From NCBI GenBank assembly GCA_023387935.1, contig JAEWHG010000200.1, positions 1 through 6,099 of the forward strand: a stretch of DNA of 6,099 nt, read 5' to 3'. Positions 1 through 5,681 of this stretch are shown here, piece after piece. Position numbers and translations under genes: made by a program. The DNA is from Bacillota bacterium. GTDB lineage: Bacteria > Bacillota > Clostridia > Peptostreptococcales > Natronincolaceae. The notes beneath the pieces were generated by a model. The model worked only from the letters and a program-made list of their open reading frames with translations. It ran no database searches and was not told where the DNA came from. How positions within the stretch are numbered: the stretch's first letter is position 1; every line of letters begins with the position of its first letter.

Positions 1-816
1 ATTCATCAGCCATGCTTTACACCATACCCTCAGCAGATTGAACTTGCAAGGGGTATACCTGTAGTATTGGACACATATGAAGATGAAGATTTTCAAATTA
101 ATATAGATAGATTGGAAAAATTAATAACAGAAAGAACAAAAGCTATTATTATAAATTCTCCAAATAACCCTACAGGAACGTGTTTTACTAGAGAAACTCT
201 TGAAAATATTGCATTTATAGCAAAAAAATATGATCTTGTAGTAATTGCAGATGATATATATGGATTGTATAGTTTCCAAGAGCCTTTTATTCCTATAGCT
301 AGTTTAGATGGTATGAAGGAGAGAACGATTACCATTAATAGTTTTTCGAAAGACTTTACTATGACAGGATGGCGAATCGGTAATGTTTTAGCCCCTGATT
401 ACATCATAAAGACTATACAACAAATTAATGAAAATGTAGTATTTACAGCCCCATCTATATCACAAAGGGCAGCTATCCATGCTTTAAGAAATCGAAAAAT
501 AATACAGCCTAAGATGTTAGAAGAATATAAAAAGAGAGTTTTCTATGCGGCTGAATGGATAAATAAAATACCAAATATGTCTGTATTACCACCAAAGGGT
601 ACATTTTACTTATTTGTAAACATCAAAGAGACAGGACTTTCTTCTGTTGAGGTAGCAGATCAAATACTGAAAGAAGCTCACGTTCTTACATTGCCAGGAA
701 TTGCTTTTGGAGATAGTGGCGAGGGTTATATTCGTATAGCGTGTACTTGCAAAACTGATAAACTTCAGGAAGCCTTCGAACGTATCTCAAATATGGAATT
801 ATTTAAGGCTAACTAG
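1..816 (+). CDS. Class I/II PLP-dependent aminotransferase (5' partial)
   Basis: The reading frame is open from base 1 to the TAG at 814-816, giving 271 codons. Family members are usually about 390 aa, so roughly the first 115-120 residues lie outside the window. A TTG at 67 is internal and is not the start, because aminotransferase-like sequence (PCFTPYPQQIELARG) precedes it. Fold type I landmarks appear in order: SPNNPTG (Asn codon 166-168), the ADDIYG segment with the pyridine-nitrogen Asp (250-252) and Tyr (259-261), SFSKDFTMTGWRIG with the PLP-binding Lys (349-351) and phosphate-binding Arg (373-375), and YIRIACT near the C-terminus with the substrate-carboxylate Arg (733-735). All expected catalytic residues are present, so the enzyme looks functional. 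It should transfer an amino group between an amino acid and a 2-oxo acid in the cytoplasm. The substrate cannot be told from sequence. The neighbouring arginase remnant hints at a past amino-acid catabolic unit; this is inference. Confidence 0.93.
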   Translation: MHQPCFTPYPQQIELARGIPVVLDTYEDEDFQINIDRLEKLITERTKAIIINSPNNPTGTCFTRETLENIAFIAKKYDLVVIADDIYGLYSFQEPFIPIASLDGMKERTITINSFSKDFTMTGWRIGNVLAPDYIIKTIQQINENVVFTAPSISQRAAIHALRNRKIIQPKMLEEYKKRVFYAAEWINKIPNMSVLPPKGTFYLFVNIKETGLSSVEVADQILKEAHVLTLPGIAFGDSGEGYIRIACTCKTDKLQEAFERISNMELFKAN

Positions 817-833
817 TAGAGAGGAACGTGTCT

Positions 834-1008
834 ATGAATATTAGTTTGACCGGAGTACCAATTTATTATGGAGCAGATAAAAGAGGGCCTGAATATGCTC
901 CTGCCAAGCTAAGAGATAAAACTTTGTATCTGTTTTAAGTAAGCATAACCATAAGATTTATGATTAGGGGACATTAATATACCTGAGGTCAAAGAATATA
1001 ACAAATAG
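834..1008 (+). pseudogene. Arginase/agmatinase-family (ureohydrolase) remnant, frameshifted and truncated
   Basis: An ATG at 834 follows a GAGAGGAA ribosome binding site, 17 bases after the aminotransferase stop. The frame encodes MNISLTGVPIYYGADKRG and continues EYAPAKLRDK, the typical N-terminus of arginases (GVP, Gly-rich turn, then P..LR), but stops at 936-938. Homology resumes in the -1 frame from about 926 (VSVLSKHNHKIYD), reaches a TAG at 965-967, and resumes after another -1 shift at 967 as GDINIPEVKEYNK, ending at TAG 1006-1008. Adding one A in the AAAA run near 917-921 and one T near 963-965 would restore a continuous frame of about 59 codons containing the arginase-like 'KIYDLGDINIPEV'. 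Intact family members are about 300 aa with manganese-binding His and Asp motifs further on; none of that remains. This is therefore a decayed remnant left after a large deletion plus two point deletions. The family assignment rests on motif recognition. Confidence 0.8.
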
Positions 1009-1027
1009 AGCGATTTTCGCTCTTTTT
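1007..1027 (+). terminator. Intrinsic terminator after the arginase remnant
   Basis: AGAGCGA (1007-1013) pairs with TCGCTCT (1017-1023) around a TTT loop, and a T tract continues through 1027. The 7-bp stem with a G/C core followed by T's is a classical rho-independent terminator on the + strand. Its 5' arm overlaps the last stop codon of the arginase remnant, so it closes the aminotransferase unit. It separates that unit from the regulator gene downstream. Confidence 0.85.
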
Positions 1028-1135
1028 CTATTTATAGATATATTGTTGATTGAGAAATAATCTCTATTAAATAAGTTATCTGGAGTATTTAGAAGATCAA
1101 GATATATTGTAGGAATATTAAAATTTAGAAAAGCA

Positions 1136-1167
1136 TTGTTTATAGATTATTGAGTTTGTAGTATAAT
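1136..1167 (+). promoter_or_regulatory. Candidate sigma-A promoter for the sigma-54 activator gene
   Basis: A perfect TATAAT lies at 1162-1167, about 100 bases before the regulator ATG. The -35 element is unclear: TTGTTT at 1136-1141 would need a long 20-bp spacer, while TTTATA at 1139-1144 has the right 17-bp spacing but a poor match. The rest of the gap between the terminator at 1027 and the gene at 1270 is AT-rich. It shows only a small GAGA/TCTC inverted repeat (1052-1064) and no gene. Confidence 0.45.
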
Positions 1168-1269
1168 GTATAAAAACTGTATAGGGATGAGTAATGCATA
1201 TGCTTGCTAATATCTGAATATTAAGTATTTATAGGTAGGCAGTAGTAGAAGAGATCGGAGGGGAGATTT

Positions 1270-2628
1270 ATGAATGATAATAGATGTGATGATAACTTTG
1301 TTCTTATAGAAGCCCTTAAATCGTTTATGGACTTTTCAAGAAATGGAATACTTATTATAAATTCCGATGCCGAGATAATTTATATCAATGACTGGGCTGC
1401 TAAATTTCTGGGTCTAGAAGGAATAGAAGAAATGATGCATAAAAAAACAACTATATTCTTTCCTAAATCAAGACTTGTTAAAGTTATGGAATCAGGTATA
1501 GAACAGAGAAACGTACTTGATGTTAGATTAAATAAACATCTTGTTGTTTCAAGACTTCCTATCTTTTCGAACAATAAAACTATAGGAGCTGTCGCTATTT
1601 TTCAAGGAGTAAAAGAAGTACAAGATAATGAAATGGAAATCAGAAAAACACTTATAAAAAAAGGTTTGACAGCAAAGTACTCTTTTGATGATATAATTTA
1701 TAAAAGTGATCTGATGGATAAAACCGTTAAGATCGCAAAGCTTTATTCAGAAACAGATCTTCCTGTACTTATTACAGGAGAAAGTGGAACGGGAAAAGAA
1801 CTTTTTGCACAAAGTATCCATAAAAATAGCAGCAGAAGATCGGCTCCATTTTTAGCCATTAACTGTGCAGCATTACCTGAATCTGTATTTGAAGCAGAAC
1901 TTTTTGGATATGCAGAAGCCTCTTTTACAGGGGCACAAAAAGGAGGAAAGAAAGGTTTATTTCAACAAGCGCATAAGGGAACGATTTTTCTTGATGAGAT
2001 CGGTGAATTGCCACTTTTAGTACAGTCGAAACTTTTGAGAGTTCTCGAGGAAAAACAAGTGCATCCTGTGGGAAGCGATACGCTTATTAATGTAGACGTT
2101 AGGGTAATTGTAGCTACTAATAGGGATTTAATGCATGAAGCAGAAAACGGGAACTTTAGATTAGATTTATTGCATCGTTTAAATACATTAACTATTTTAA
2201 TTCCACCCTTAAGACACCGTCCGGAAGATGTAGAAGTTTTAGCTAGAGATTTTCTCAGTAAAAAGTATCCTGAATTGTACCATGAGAATAAAATAATAGT
2301 GCAACAAGTATTAGAGCAATTGAAAAACCACTCTTTAATAGGTAATGTAAGAGAATTGAAAAATATAATTGAGCGTTTTGCTATCTTATTAAATGGTGGA
2401 ATGATTAGTGAAAATACAGACGAGGTTATGAAGCAAGTAATTTATCAGACATATTCAAATACTAACGCTGATATATCTATACACCTTGAAAAAGATGAAA
2501 TAGAAACTATTAAAAATGCGTTAATTTCAACTAAAGGAAATAGGTCAGAAGCGGCTAAGATTTTAGGAATTAGTGAATCAACACTCTGGAGAAGAATCAA
2601 AAAGTTTAATATTTCAACAAAGTTTTAA
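1270..2628 (+). CDS. Sigma-54-dependent transcriptional activator (PAS, AAA+, Fis-type HTH)
   Basis: This 452-aa bacterial enhancer-binding protein should use ATP hydrolysis to open promoters held by sigma-54 RNA polymerase. GGAGGGGAG at 1257-1265 fixes the ATG. Residues about 10-120 look like a PAS sensor (NGILIINSDAEIIYIN). There is no receiver domain, so a small-molecule or redox cue rather than a kinase is likely (inference). The AAA+ domain covers about 140-375: Walker A GESGTGKE (170-177), Walker B GTIFLDE (237-243), ATN sensor I (282-284), an Arg-finger region with R297 and R303, and sensor II GNVREL (358-363). The sigma-54 contact loop at 217-222 is ASFTGA, not GAFTGA. The segment before sensor II reads HSLIGNVREL where Trp-Pro-Gly is usual. 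Residues 407-448 form a Fis-type helix-turn-helix (NRSEAAKILGISESTLWRRIKK). A sigma-54 promoter 450 bases downstream makes the CoA-transferase operon its likely target. Confidence 0.95.
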   Translation: MNDNRCDDNFVLIEALKSFMDFSRNGILIINSDAEIIYINDWAAKFLGLEGIEEMMHKKTTIFFPKSRLVKVMESGIEQRNVLDVRLNKHLVVSRLPIFSNNKTIGAVAIFQGVKEVQDNEMEIRKTLIKKGLTAKYSFDDIIYKSDLMDKTVKIAKLYSETDLPVLITGESGTGKELFAQSIHKNSSRRSAPFLAINCAALPESVFEAELFGYAEASFTGAQKGGKKGLFQQAHKGTIFLDEIGELPLLVQSKLLRVLEEKQVHPVGSDTLINVDVRVIVATNRDLMHEAENGNFRLDLLHRLNTLTILIPPLRHRPEDVEVLARDFLSKKYPELYHENKIIVQQVLEQLKNHSLIGNVRELKNIIERFAILLNGGMISENTDEVMKQVIYQTYSNTNADISIHLEKDEIETIKNALISTKGNRSEAAKILGISESTLWRRIKKFNISTKF

Positions 2629-2739
2629 ATACCTTTTTTAAAAATATAAGTTAGTTATTAAATAAATTCTAGTAATTATTAGAAAGGTAGTCTTTAGGGG
2701 TTTTAATAGAACTTTAATATATTGATTTCAAATGATATG

Positions 2740-2776
2740 GACTCATATATAAATTTAATAAATTGATGTATGAGTC
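2740..2776. repeat. Long imperfect inverted repeat (hairpin)
   Basis: GACTCATA (2740-2747) is exactly complementary to TATGAGTC (2769-2776). Pairing continues inward with a T-G wobble, two A/T pairs, one A-G mismatch and five A/T pairs, leaving an AAT loop at 2757-2759. No T tract follows the 3' arm (AAAAA does), so it is not a + strand terminator by itself. It could be a protein-binding dyad, an mRNA 3'-end stabilising stem, or part of a compound terminator with the next hairpin. Confidence 0.6.
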
Positions 2777-2787
2777 AAAAATACAAT

Positions 2788-2822
2788 AGTTGATTTCTAT
2801 ATTAATAGAGATCAGCTTTTTT
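2788..2822 (+). terminator. Intrinsic terminator downstream of the sigma-54 activator
   Basis: AGTTGATTTCTAT (2788-2800) pairs with ATAGAGATCAGCT (2805-2817) around an ATTA loop, giving a 13-bp stem with two G-T wobbles. The T run 2817-2822 follows. Outer arms ATACAATA (2781-2788) and TATTGTAT (2822-2829) could extend the structure. An A run at 2777-2781 would give a T tract on the other strand, so bidirectional use is possible, though no minus-strand gene is visible nearby. It probably ends the regulator transcript about 190 bases after its stop codon. Confidence 0.8.
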
Positions 2823-2896
2823 ATTGTATAAGAAAACAACAAACTTTTTAAATGATAATAGATTTATTTGTTTCTTTGATTATAATTGCTTAAATA

Positions 2897-2944
2897 TGAC
2901 TTTATATATAGCTTTGAATATTTGTGACTATATATTGACTATAT
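2897..2944 (+). repeat. TGACTATAT direct repeats, candidate activator-binding sites
   Basis: TGACTATAT occurs at 2925-2933 and again at 2936-2944, an 11-bp period (one helical turn), with a related TGACTTTATAT at 2897-2907. They lie about 165-210 bases upstream of the predicted sigma-54 start site, where enhancer-type upstream activating sequences commonly sit. Fis-type activators usually bind inverted rather than direct repeats, and the AT-rich background raises chance matches, so the role is tentative. Confidence 0.3.
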
Positions 2945-2966
2945 TTTGAAGTGAAATGAATGAAAA

Positions 2967-2993
2967 TTGAATATATAGATATATCTGTATAAT
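2967..2993 (+). promoter_or_regulatory. Weak sigma-A-type promoter candidate
   Basis: TATAAT at 2988-2993 is preceded by TTGAAT at 2967-2972 with a short 15-bp spacer. The palindrome AGATATATCT (2977-2986) fills most of the spacer. It might give basal expression of the operon, or it may be an AT-rich coincidence. Confidence 0.3.
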
Positions 2994-3081
2994 AAAAAAA
3001 TTTAAAATTAAAATTCTAATTTGGCAAATATGCGCAATAATCGACAAATTATAACGAATTAATTAGCAAGTAATTTTAATT

Positions 3082-3097
3082 TGGCATGAATATTGCT
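3082..3097 (+). promoter_or_regulatory. Sigma-54 (-24/-12) promoter of the CoA-transferase operon
   Basis: TGGCAT (3082-3087), a 5-base spacer, and TTGCT (3093-3097) match the consensus TGGCAC-N5-TTGCW with one change. The invariant GG (3083-3084) and GC (3095-3096) have the required spacing, with 10 bases between the GG and the GC. Transcription would start near 3108, leaving a leader of about 67 bases before the ATG at 3175. The sigma-54 activator encoded immediately upstream makes the match functionally convincing. Confidence 0.88.
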
Positions 3098-3118
3098 CTT
3101 AAGAATATAGAAGAGAAA

Positions 3119-3136
3119 CTGAGCATGGATGCCCAG
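3119..3136. promoter_or_regulatory. 18-bp dyad in the predicted 5' leader
   Basis: CTGAGCATGGATGCCCAG is symmetric around 3127/3128 apart from one A/C mismatch pair and the central GG: CTG pairs with CAG and GCAT with ATGC. It is much less AT-rich than its surroundings and lies just downstream of the predicted start site near 3108. It could be an operator for a repressor or a small leader structure. The function is unknown. Confidence 0.35.
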
Positions 3137-3174
3137 TCATCTTACATCTTAAAACATAAAAGGAGGAGAATCAA

Positions 3175-4371
3175 ATGAACAGAGGAGCACTAGAGAATAT
3201 AAAAGTTCTTGATTTAACACGAGTATTAGCTGGACCTTACTGTACAATGATGTTAGCAGATATGGGGGCAAATGTAATTAAGATTGAGATGCCAGGTAAT
3301 GGTGATGACACAAGAGGCATGGGGCCTTTTAAGAATGGTGCCAGTCTATACTTTGCCAATGTAAACAGAAATAAAAAAGGAATAACGCTGAATCTTAAGT
3401 CGCCTGAGGGTAAAAAGATATTTCTAGATATGGTGAAAAATGCAGATGTTGTGGTTGAAAATTATAGACCAGGCGTTATGGACAAGCTTGGTCTTGGTTA
3501 TGATGTACTTAAAGAAGTGAATGATCAGATTATCTATGCTGCTGTATCTGGATTTGGTTGTTATGGGCCATATTCCGATAGACCAGGCTATGATATTATT
3601 GCACAAGCAATGGGTGGATTGATGAGTATTACTGGAGTAGCAGGAGGATCGCCTACAAGAGTTGGTAACGCAATGGGAGATGTGCTTGGTGGTATGAATT
3701 TGACAATTGGTGTACTTGCCGCTATTAATGCTAGGACTGTTATTGGAAAAGGACAGAGAGTAGATGTATCATTAGTGGATTCTGTTGTAGCGTCTCTTGA
3801 AACAGGAACACAGCGTTATATGATTTCAGGTAAGCAACCAGAGCTTATGGGTAATCGCTACGCATCTGCATCACCATATGACTCTTTTACGGCAAAGGAT
3901 GGCCAGTTTGTTATTGGCTGTGGAAATCAGAAATTGTTTGAGAATTTATGTAAGAAAGTAATGAAAAGAGAAGATCTTTTAGAAGACCCTCGTTTTGATA
4001 CAAATGATAAGCGATGTACGAATCACCAATCCTTGAAGCAAGAGATTGAAAAATGGAGTTCTAATTACACGATCGAAGATGCAGTAGATGTTATTCTTGC
4101 AGCCGGTGTACCTGCAGCTCCTATTATGGGTCTAAAGGAGGTAACGGAAAACGAGCATATAGCCCATGTAAGAGAAATGTTTGTTGATTGTGAGCATCCT
4201 GTTATAGGGAAGATGAGAGTGAATGGTAATCCTGTTAAACTTATGGAAACAAAAGCTGAAGTAAAAACACCGGCACCACTTTTAGGTGCTCATAATGAAG
4301 AAATCTATGGAGCAATGCTGGGCATGGATTCAGACGAGTTAAAAGACCTAAAGGAGAGAGGGATAATATAA
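3175..4371 (+). CDS. Family III CoA-transferase (CaiB/BaiF type)
   Basis: The 398-aa product has the usual length for family III CoA-transferases, cytoplasmic enzymes that move CoA from an acyl-CoA donor to a carboxylic acid through an aspartyl intermediate. AGGAGGAG at 3161-3168, six bases from the ATG, fixes the start. Recognisable blocks are the N-terminal IKVLDLTRVLAGPYCTMMLAD (residues 9-29, split here only for description), ANVIKIE (32-38), SLYFANVNRNKKGI (57-70), the ADVVVENYRPGVMDKLGLGY block (90-109), and TRVGNAMGDVLGGM around Asp169. That Asp aligns with catalytic Asp169 of formyl-CoA transferase (alignment from memory). KGQRVDVSLVDS (192-203) and the C-terminal APLLGAHNEEI are also typical. 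Family members include human SUGCT (succinate-hydroxymethylglutarate CoA-transferase) and itaconate, malate/citramalate and oxalate enzymes, so the family alone does not fix the substrate. Company with a dicarboxylate permease and an HMG-CoA-lyase-like enzyme suggests a branched dicarboxylic acid. Confidence 0.93.
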   Translation: MNRGALENIKVLDLTRVLAGPYCTMMLADMGANVIKIEMPGNGDDTRGMGPFKNGASLYFANVNRNKKGITLNLKSPEGKKIFLDMVKNADVVVENYRPGVMDKLGLGYDVLKEVNDQIIYAAVSGFGCYGPYSDRPGYDIIAQAMGGLMSITGVAGGSPTRVGNAMGDVLGGMNLTIGVLAAINARTVIGKGQRVDVSLVDSVVASLETGTQRYMISGKQPELMGNRYASASPYDSFTAKDGQFVIGCGNQKLFENLCKKVMKREDLLEDPRFDTNDKRCTNHQSLKQEIEKWSSNYTIEDAVDVILAAGVPAAPIMGLKEVTENEHIAHVREMFVDCEHPVIGKMRVNGNPVKLMETKAEVKTPAPLLGAHNEEIYGAMLGMDSDELKDLKERGII

Positions 4372-4372
4372 T

Positions 4373-5629
4373 ATGAGCATGGATGTTATATCTCTAATAG
4401 TCTTTGTAGTTGTAGTAATCGTTGCTTTTTTAAAGAAAATAAATGTAGGTTTGCTTTCTATTGCTGTAGCAGTTGTTCTTGGACGCTTTTTTGGTATTAC
4501 GGATAAAGTAATTATCAGTGGATTTAGTACATCATTGTTTATCACATTAGTAGGTATAACCTTTCTATTTACTATAGTGAATTCTACTGGGGCATTGGAG
4601 TTAAGCGCAAAGAAACTTGTTTCATTAGTAGGGAAAAATATATGGCTTATCCCGATTTTTATTTATATAGCAGGTTTTATAGTTGCTGCCGTGGGTCCTG
4701 GTGCAATTCCAGCCTTGGCTATTATCCCACCTATTGCAGTTACTCTAGCACTGCAGGTTGGTTACAATCCAGTTATGCTCTCTCTTATAGGTGTAACAGG
4801 CCTTATGGCAGGTAGAATGACACCAATAACGCCAGAAGGTATTCTTATATCTGGTATTGTTGCAGAGCAAGGTCTCGATGATGTGATGATTAGCGTGTTG
4901 ATATCAAATATAATAATGACTGTTACCTTTTCATGCATTGTTTACGTTGTGTATAAAGGTTATAAGGTAAAGCGCACTGGAGAAGGTTTAAAACTTTCAG
5001 ATACTTCTCAATACACAGTTAAGCAGGTTGTATCTCTTTTAGGTATCCTTGTTATGCTTCTTCTAATCGTCCTTGCAGATGTAAATGTTGGTCTAGCGGC
5101 ATTTCTTGTTGCTACTACACTAATATTCTTTAAAGTAGGAGATGAAACTGTTTCGTTAAAGAGTATTCCATGGGGCACTGTAATGTTGGTTCTTGGTGTT
5201 GGTGTATTGATGAATGTTGTAGACTTGGCAGGAGGAGTAGACCTATTATCAAATGTTCTTGCTTCTATCATGACACCTAAAACAGCAGCACCTATTATGG
5301 GGATAACTGCAGGTCTTCTTTCATGGGTAAGTTCAGCACTTGGGGTTGTATATCCAACACTGATACCAACGGTTGGTAGTATTGTTGAAACTGTTGGTGG
5401 TGTAAAAGTAGTAGAACTAGTTGCTGCAATTGCAGCTGGTGGCTCTTGTGCAGGTATTAGTCCGGCATCCACTGGCGGTGCATTAATTCTTGCTGCACTG
5501 GCAAGCAATAAAGATGACTTTACAAAAGAAGAGGAAAGCAAAGTATTCGTTTCGCTTTTCCTTTGGGCTGTATTTGCACTTGTTCTAATAGCTAGCTTAG
5601 CATTTTTAGGTGTATTCGGCATGTTCTAA
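4373..5629 (+). CDS. MatC-type dicarboxylate permease (ion transporter superfamily)
   Basis: This 418-aa, very hydrophobic protein has about ten or more predicted membrane segments in two halves, split by a charged loop at about 195-215 (YKGYKVKRTGEGLKLSD). The N-terminus (VGLLSIAVAVVLG, then SGFSTSLFITLVGITFLFTI at about 49-68) resembles the MatC/malonate-dicarboxylate carrier family. Each half has a Gly/Pro/Ser/Thr-rich re-entrant-like segment, MAGRMTPITPEG (145-156) and GSCAGISPASTGGA (357-370), where DASS-type carriers bind cation and carboxylate. No cleavable signal peptide is evident; the first helix should act as anchor. The ATG lies one base after the CoA-transferase stop, and purine-rich AAGGAGAGAGGG inside the end of that gene serves as ribosome binding site, so translation is probably coupled. 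The likely role is import of the dicarboxylic acid that the transferase activates. Driving ion and substrate cannot be read from sequence. Confidence 0.88.
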   Translation: MSMDVISLIVFVVVVIVAFLKKINVGLLSIAVAVVLGRFFGITDKVIISGFSTSLFITLVGITFLFTIVNSTGALELSAKKLVSLVGKNIWLIPIFIYIAGFIVAAVGPGAIPALAIIPPIAVTLALQVGYNPVMLSLIGVTGLMAGRMTPITPEGILISGIVAEQGLDDVMISVLISNIIMTVTFSCIVYVVYKGYKVKRTGEGLKLSDTSQYTVKQVVSLLGILVMLLLIVLADVNVGLAAFLVATTLIFFKVGDETVSLKSIPWGTVMLVLGVGVLMNVVDLAGGVDLLSNVLASIMTPKTAAPIMGITAGLLSWVSSALGVVYPTLIPTVGSIVETVGGVKVVELVAAIAAGGSCAGISPASTGGALILAALASNKDDFTKEEESKVFVSLFLWAVFALVLIASLAFLGVFGMF

Positions 5630-5681
5630 ATCAATAATGTTGATATTTGAAATTATAGATATAGTAAAAGGAGATGTAAAT

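Larger units (their letters stand above)
2629..3174. other. Intergenic control region between activator and catabolic operon
   Basis: This 546-base stretch is very AT-rich and has no credible gene on either strand. From left to right it holds an AT-rich dyad (2667-2684, TTCTA/TAGAA arms, no T tract), a 37-base hairpin, an intrinsic terminator, TGACTATAT direct repeats, a weak sigma-A-type promoter candidate, an off-spaced sigma-54-like box, the sigma-54 promoter, and an 18-bp dyad in the predicted leader. The better-supported elements are listed separately. The distance of about 160-180 bases between the repeats and the -12 element suits an enhancer-binding protein acting through DNA looping. 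Confidence 0.7.

Noticed and set aside
67..69. TTG as start codon of the aminotransferase
   Set aside because: The frame is open to the window edge and the upstream residues are aminotransferase-like. Starting here would remove a large part of the fold, and no ribosome binding site precedes it.
1195..1218. Tiny ORF starting ATGCATATGCTTGC upstream of the regulator
   Set aside because: It has seven codons, no convincing ribosome binding site and no conserved feature.
3022..3036. TGGCAAATATGCGCA as a second functional sigma-54 promoter
   Set aside because: The GG-to-GC spacing is one base short of the rigid sigma-54 requirement. It is kept only as a possible duplicate or binding site.
5008..5622. 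204-codon open frame on the minus strand inside the permease gene
   Set aside because: It lies wholly antisense to a well-supported membrane protein, its translation lacks any recognisable domain, and the + strand gene explains the region. It is a composition shadow.
5630..5644. ATCAA/TTGAT inverted repeat between permease and lyase as a terminator
   Set aside because: It has only five A/T-rich pairs and no T tract. The short gap and good ribosome binding site favour continued transcription.
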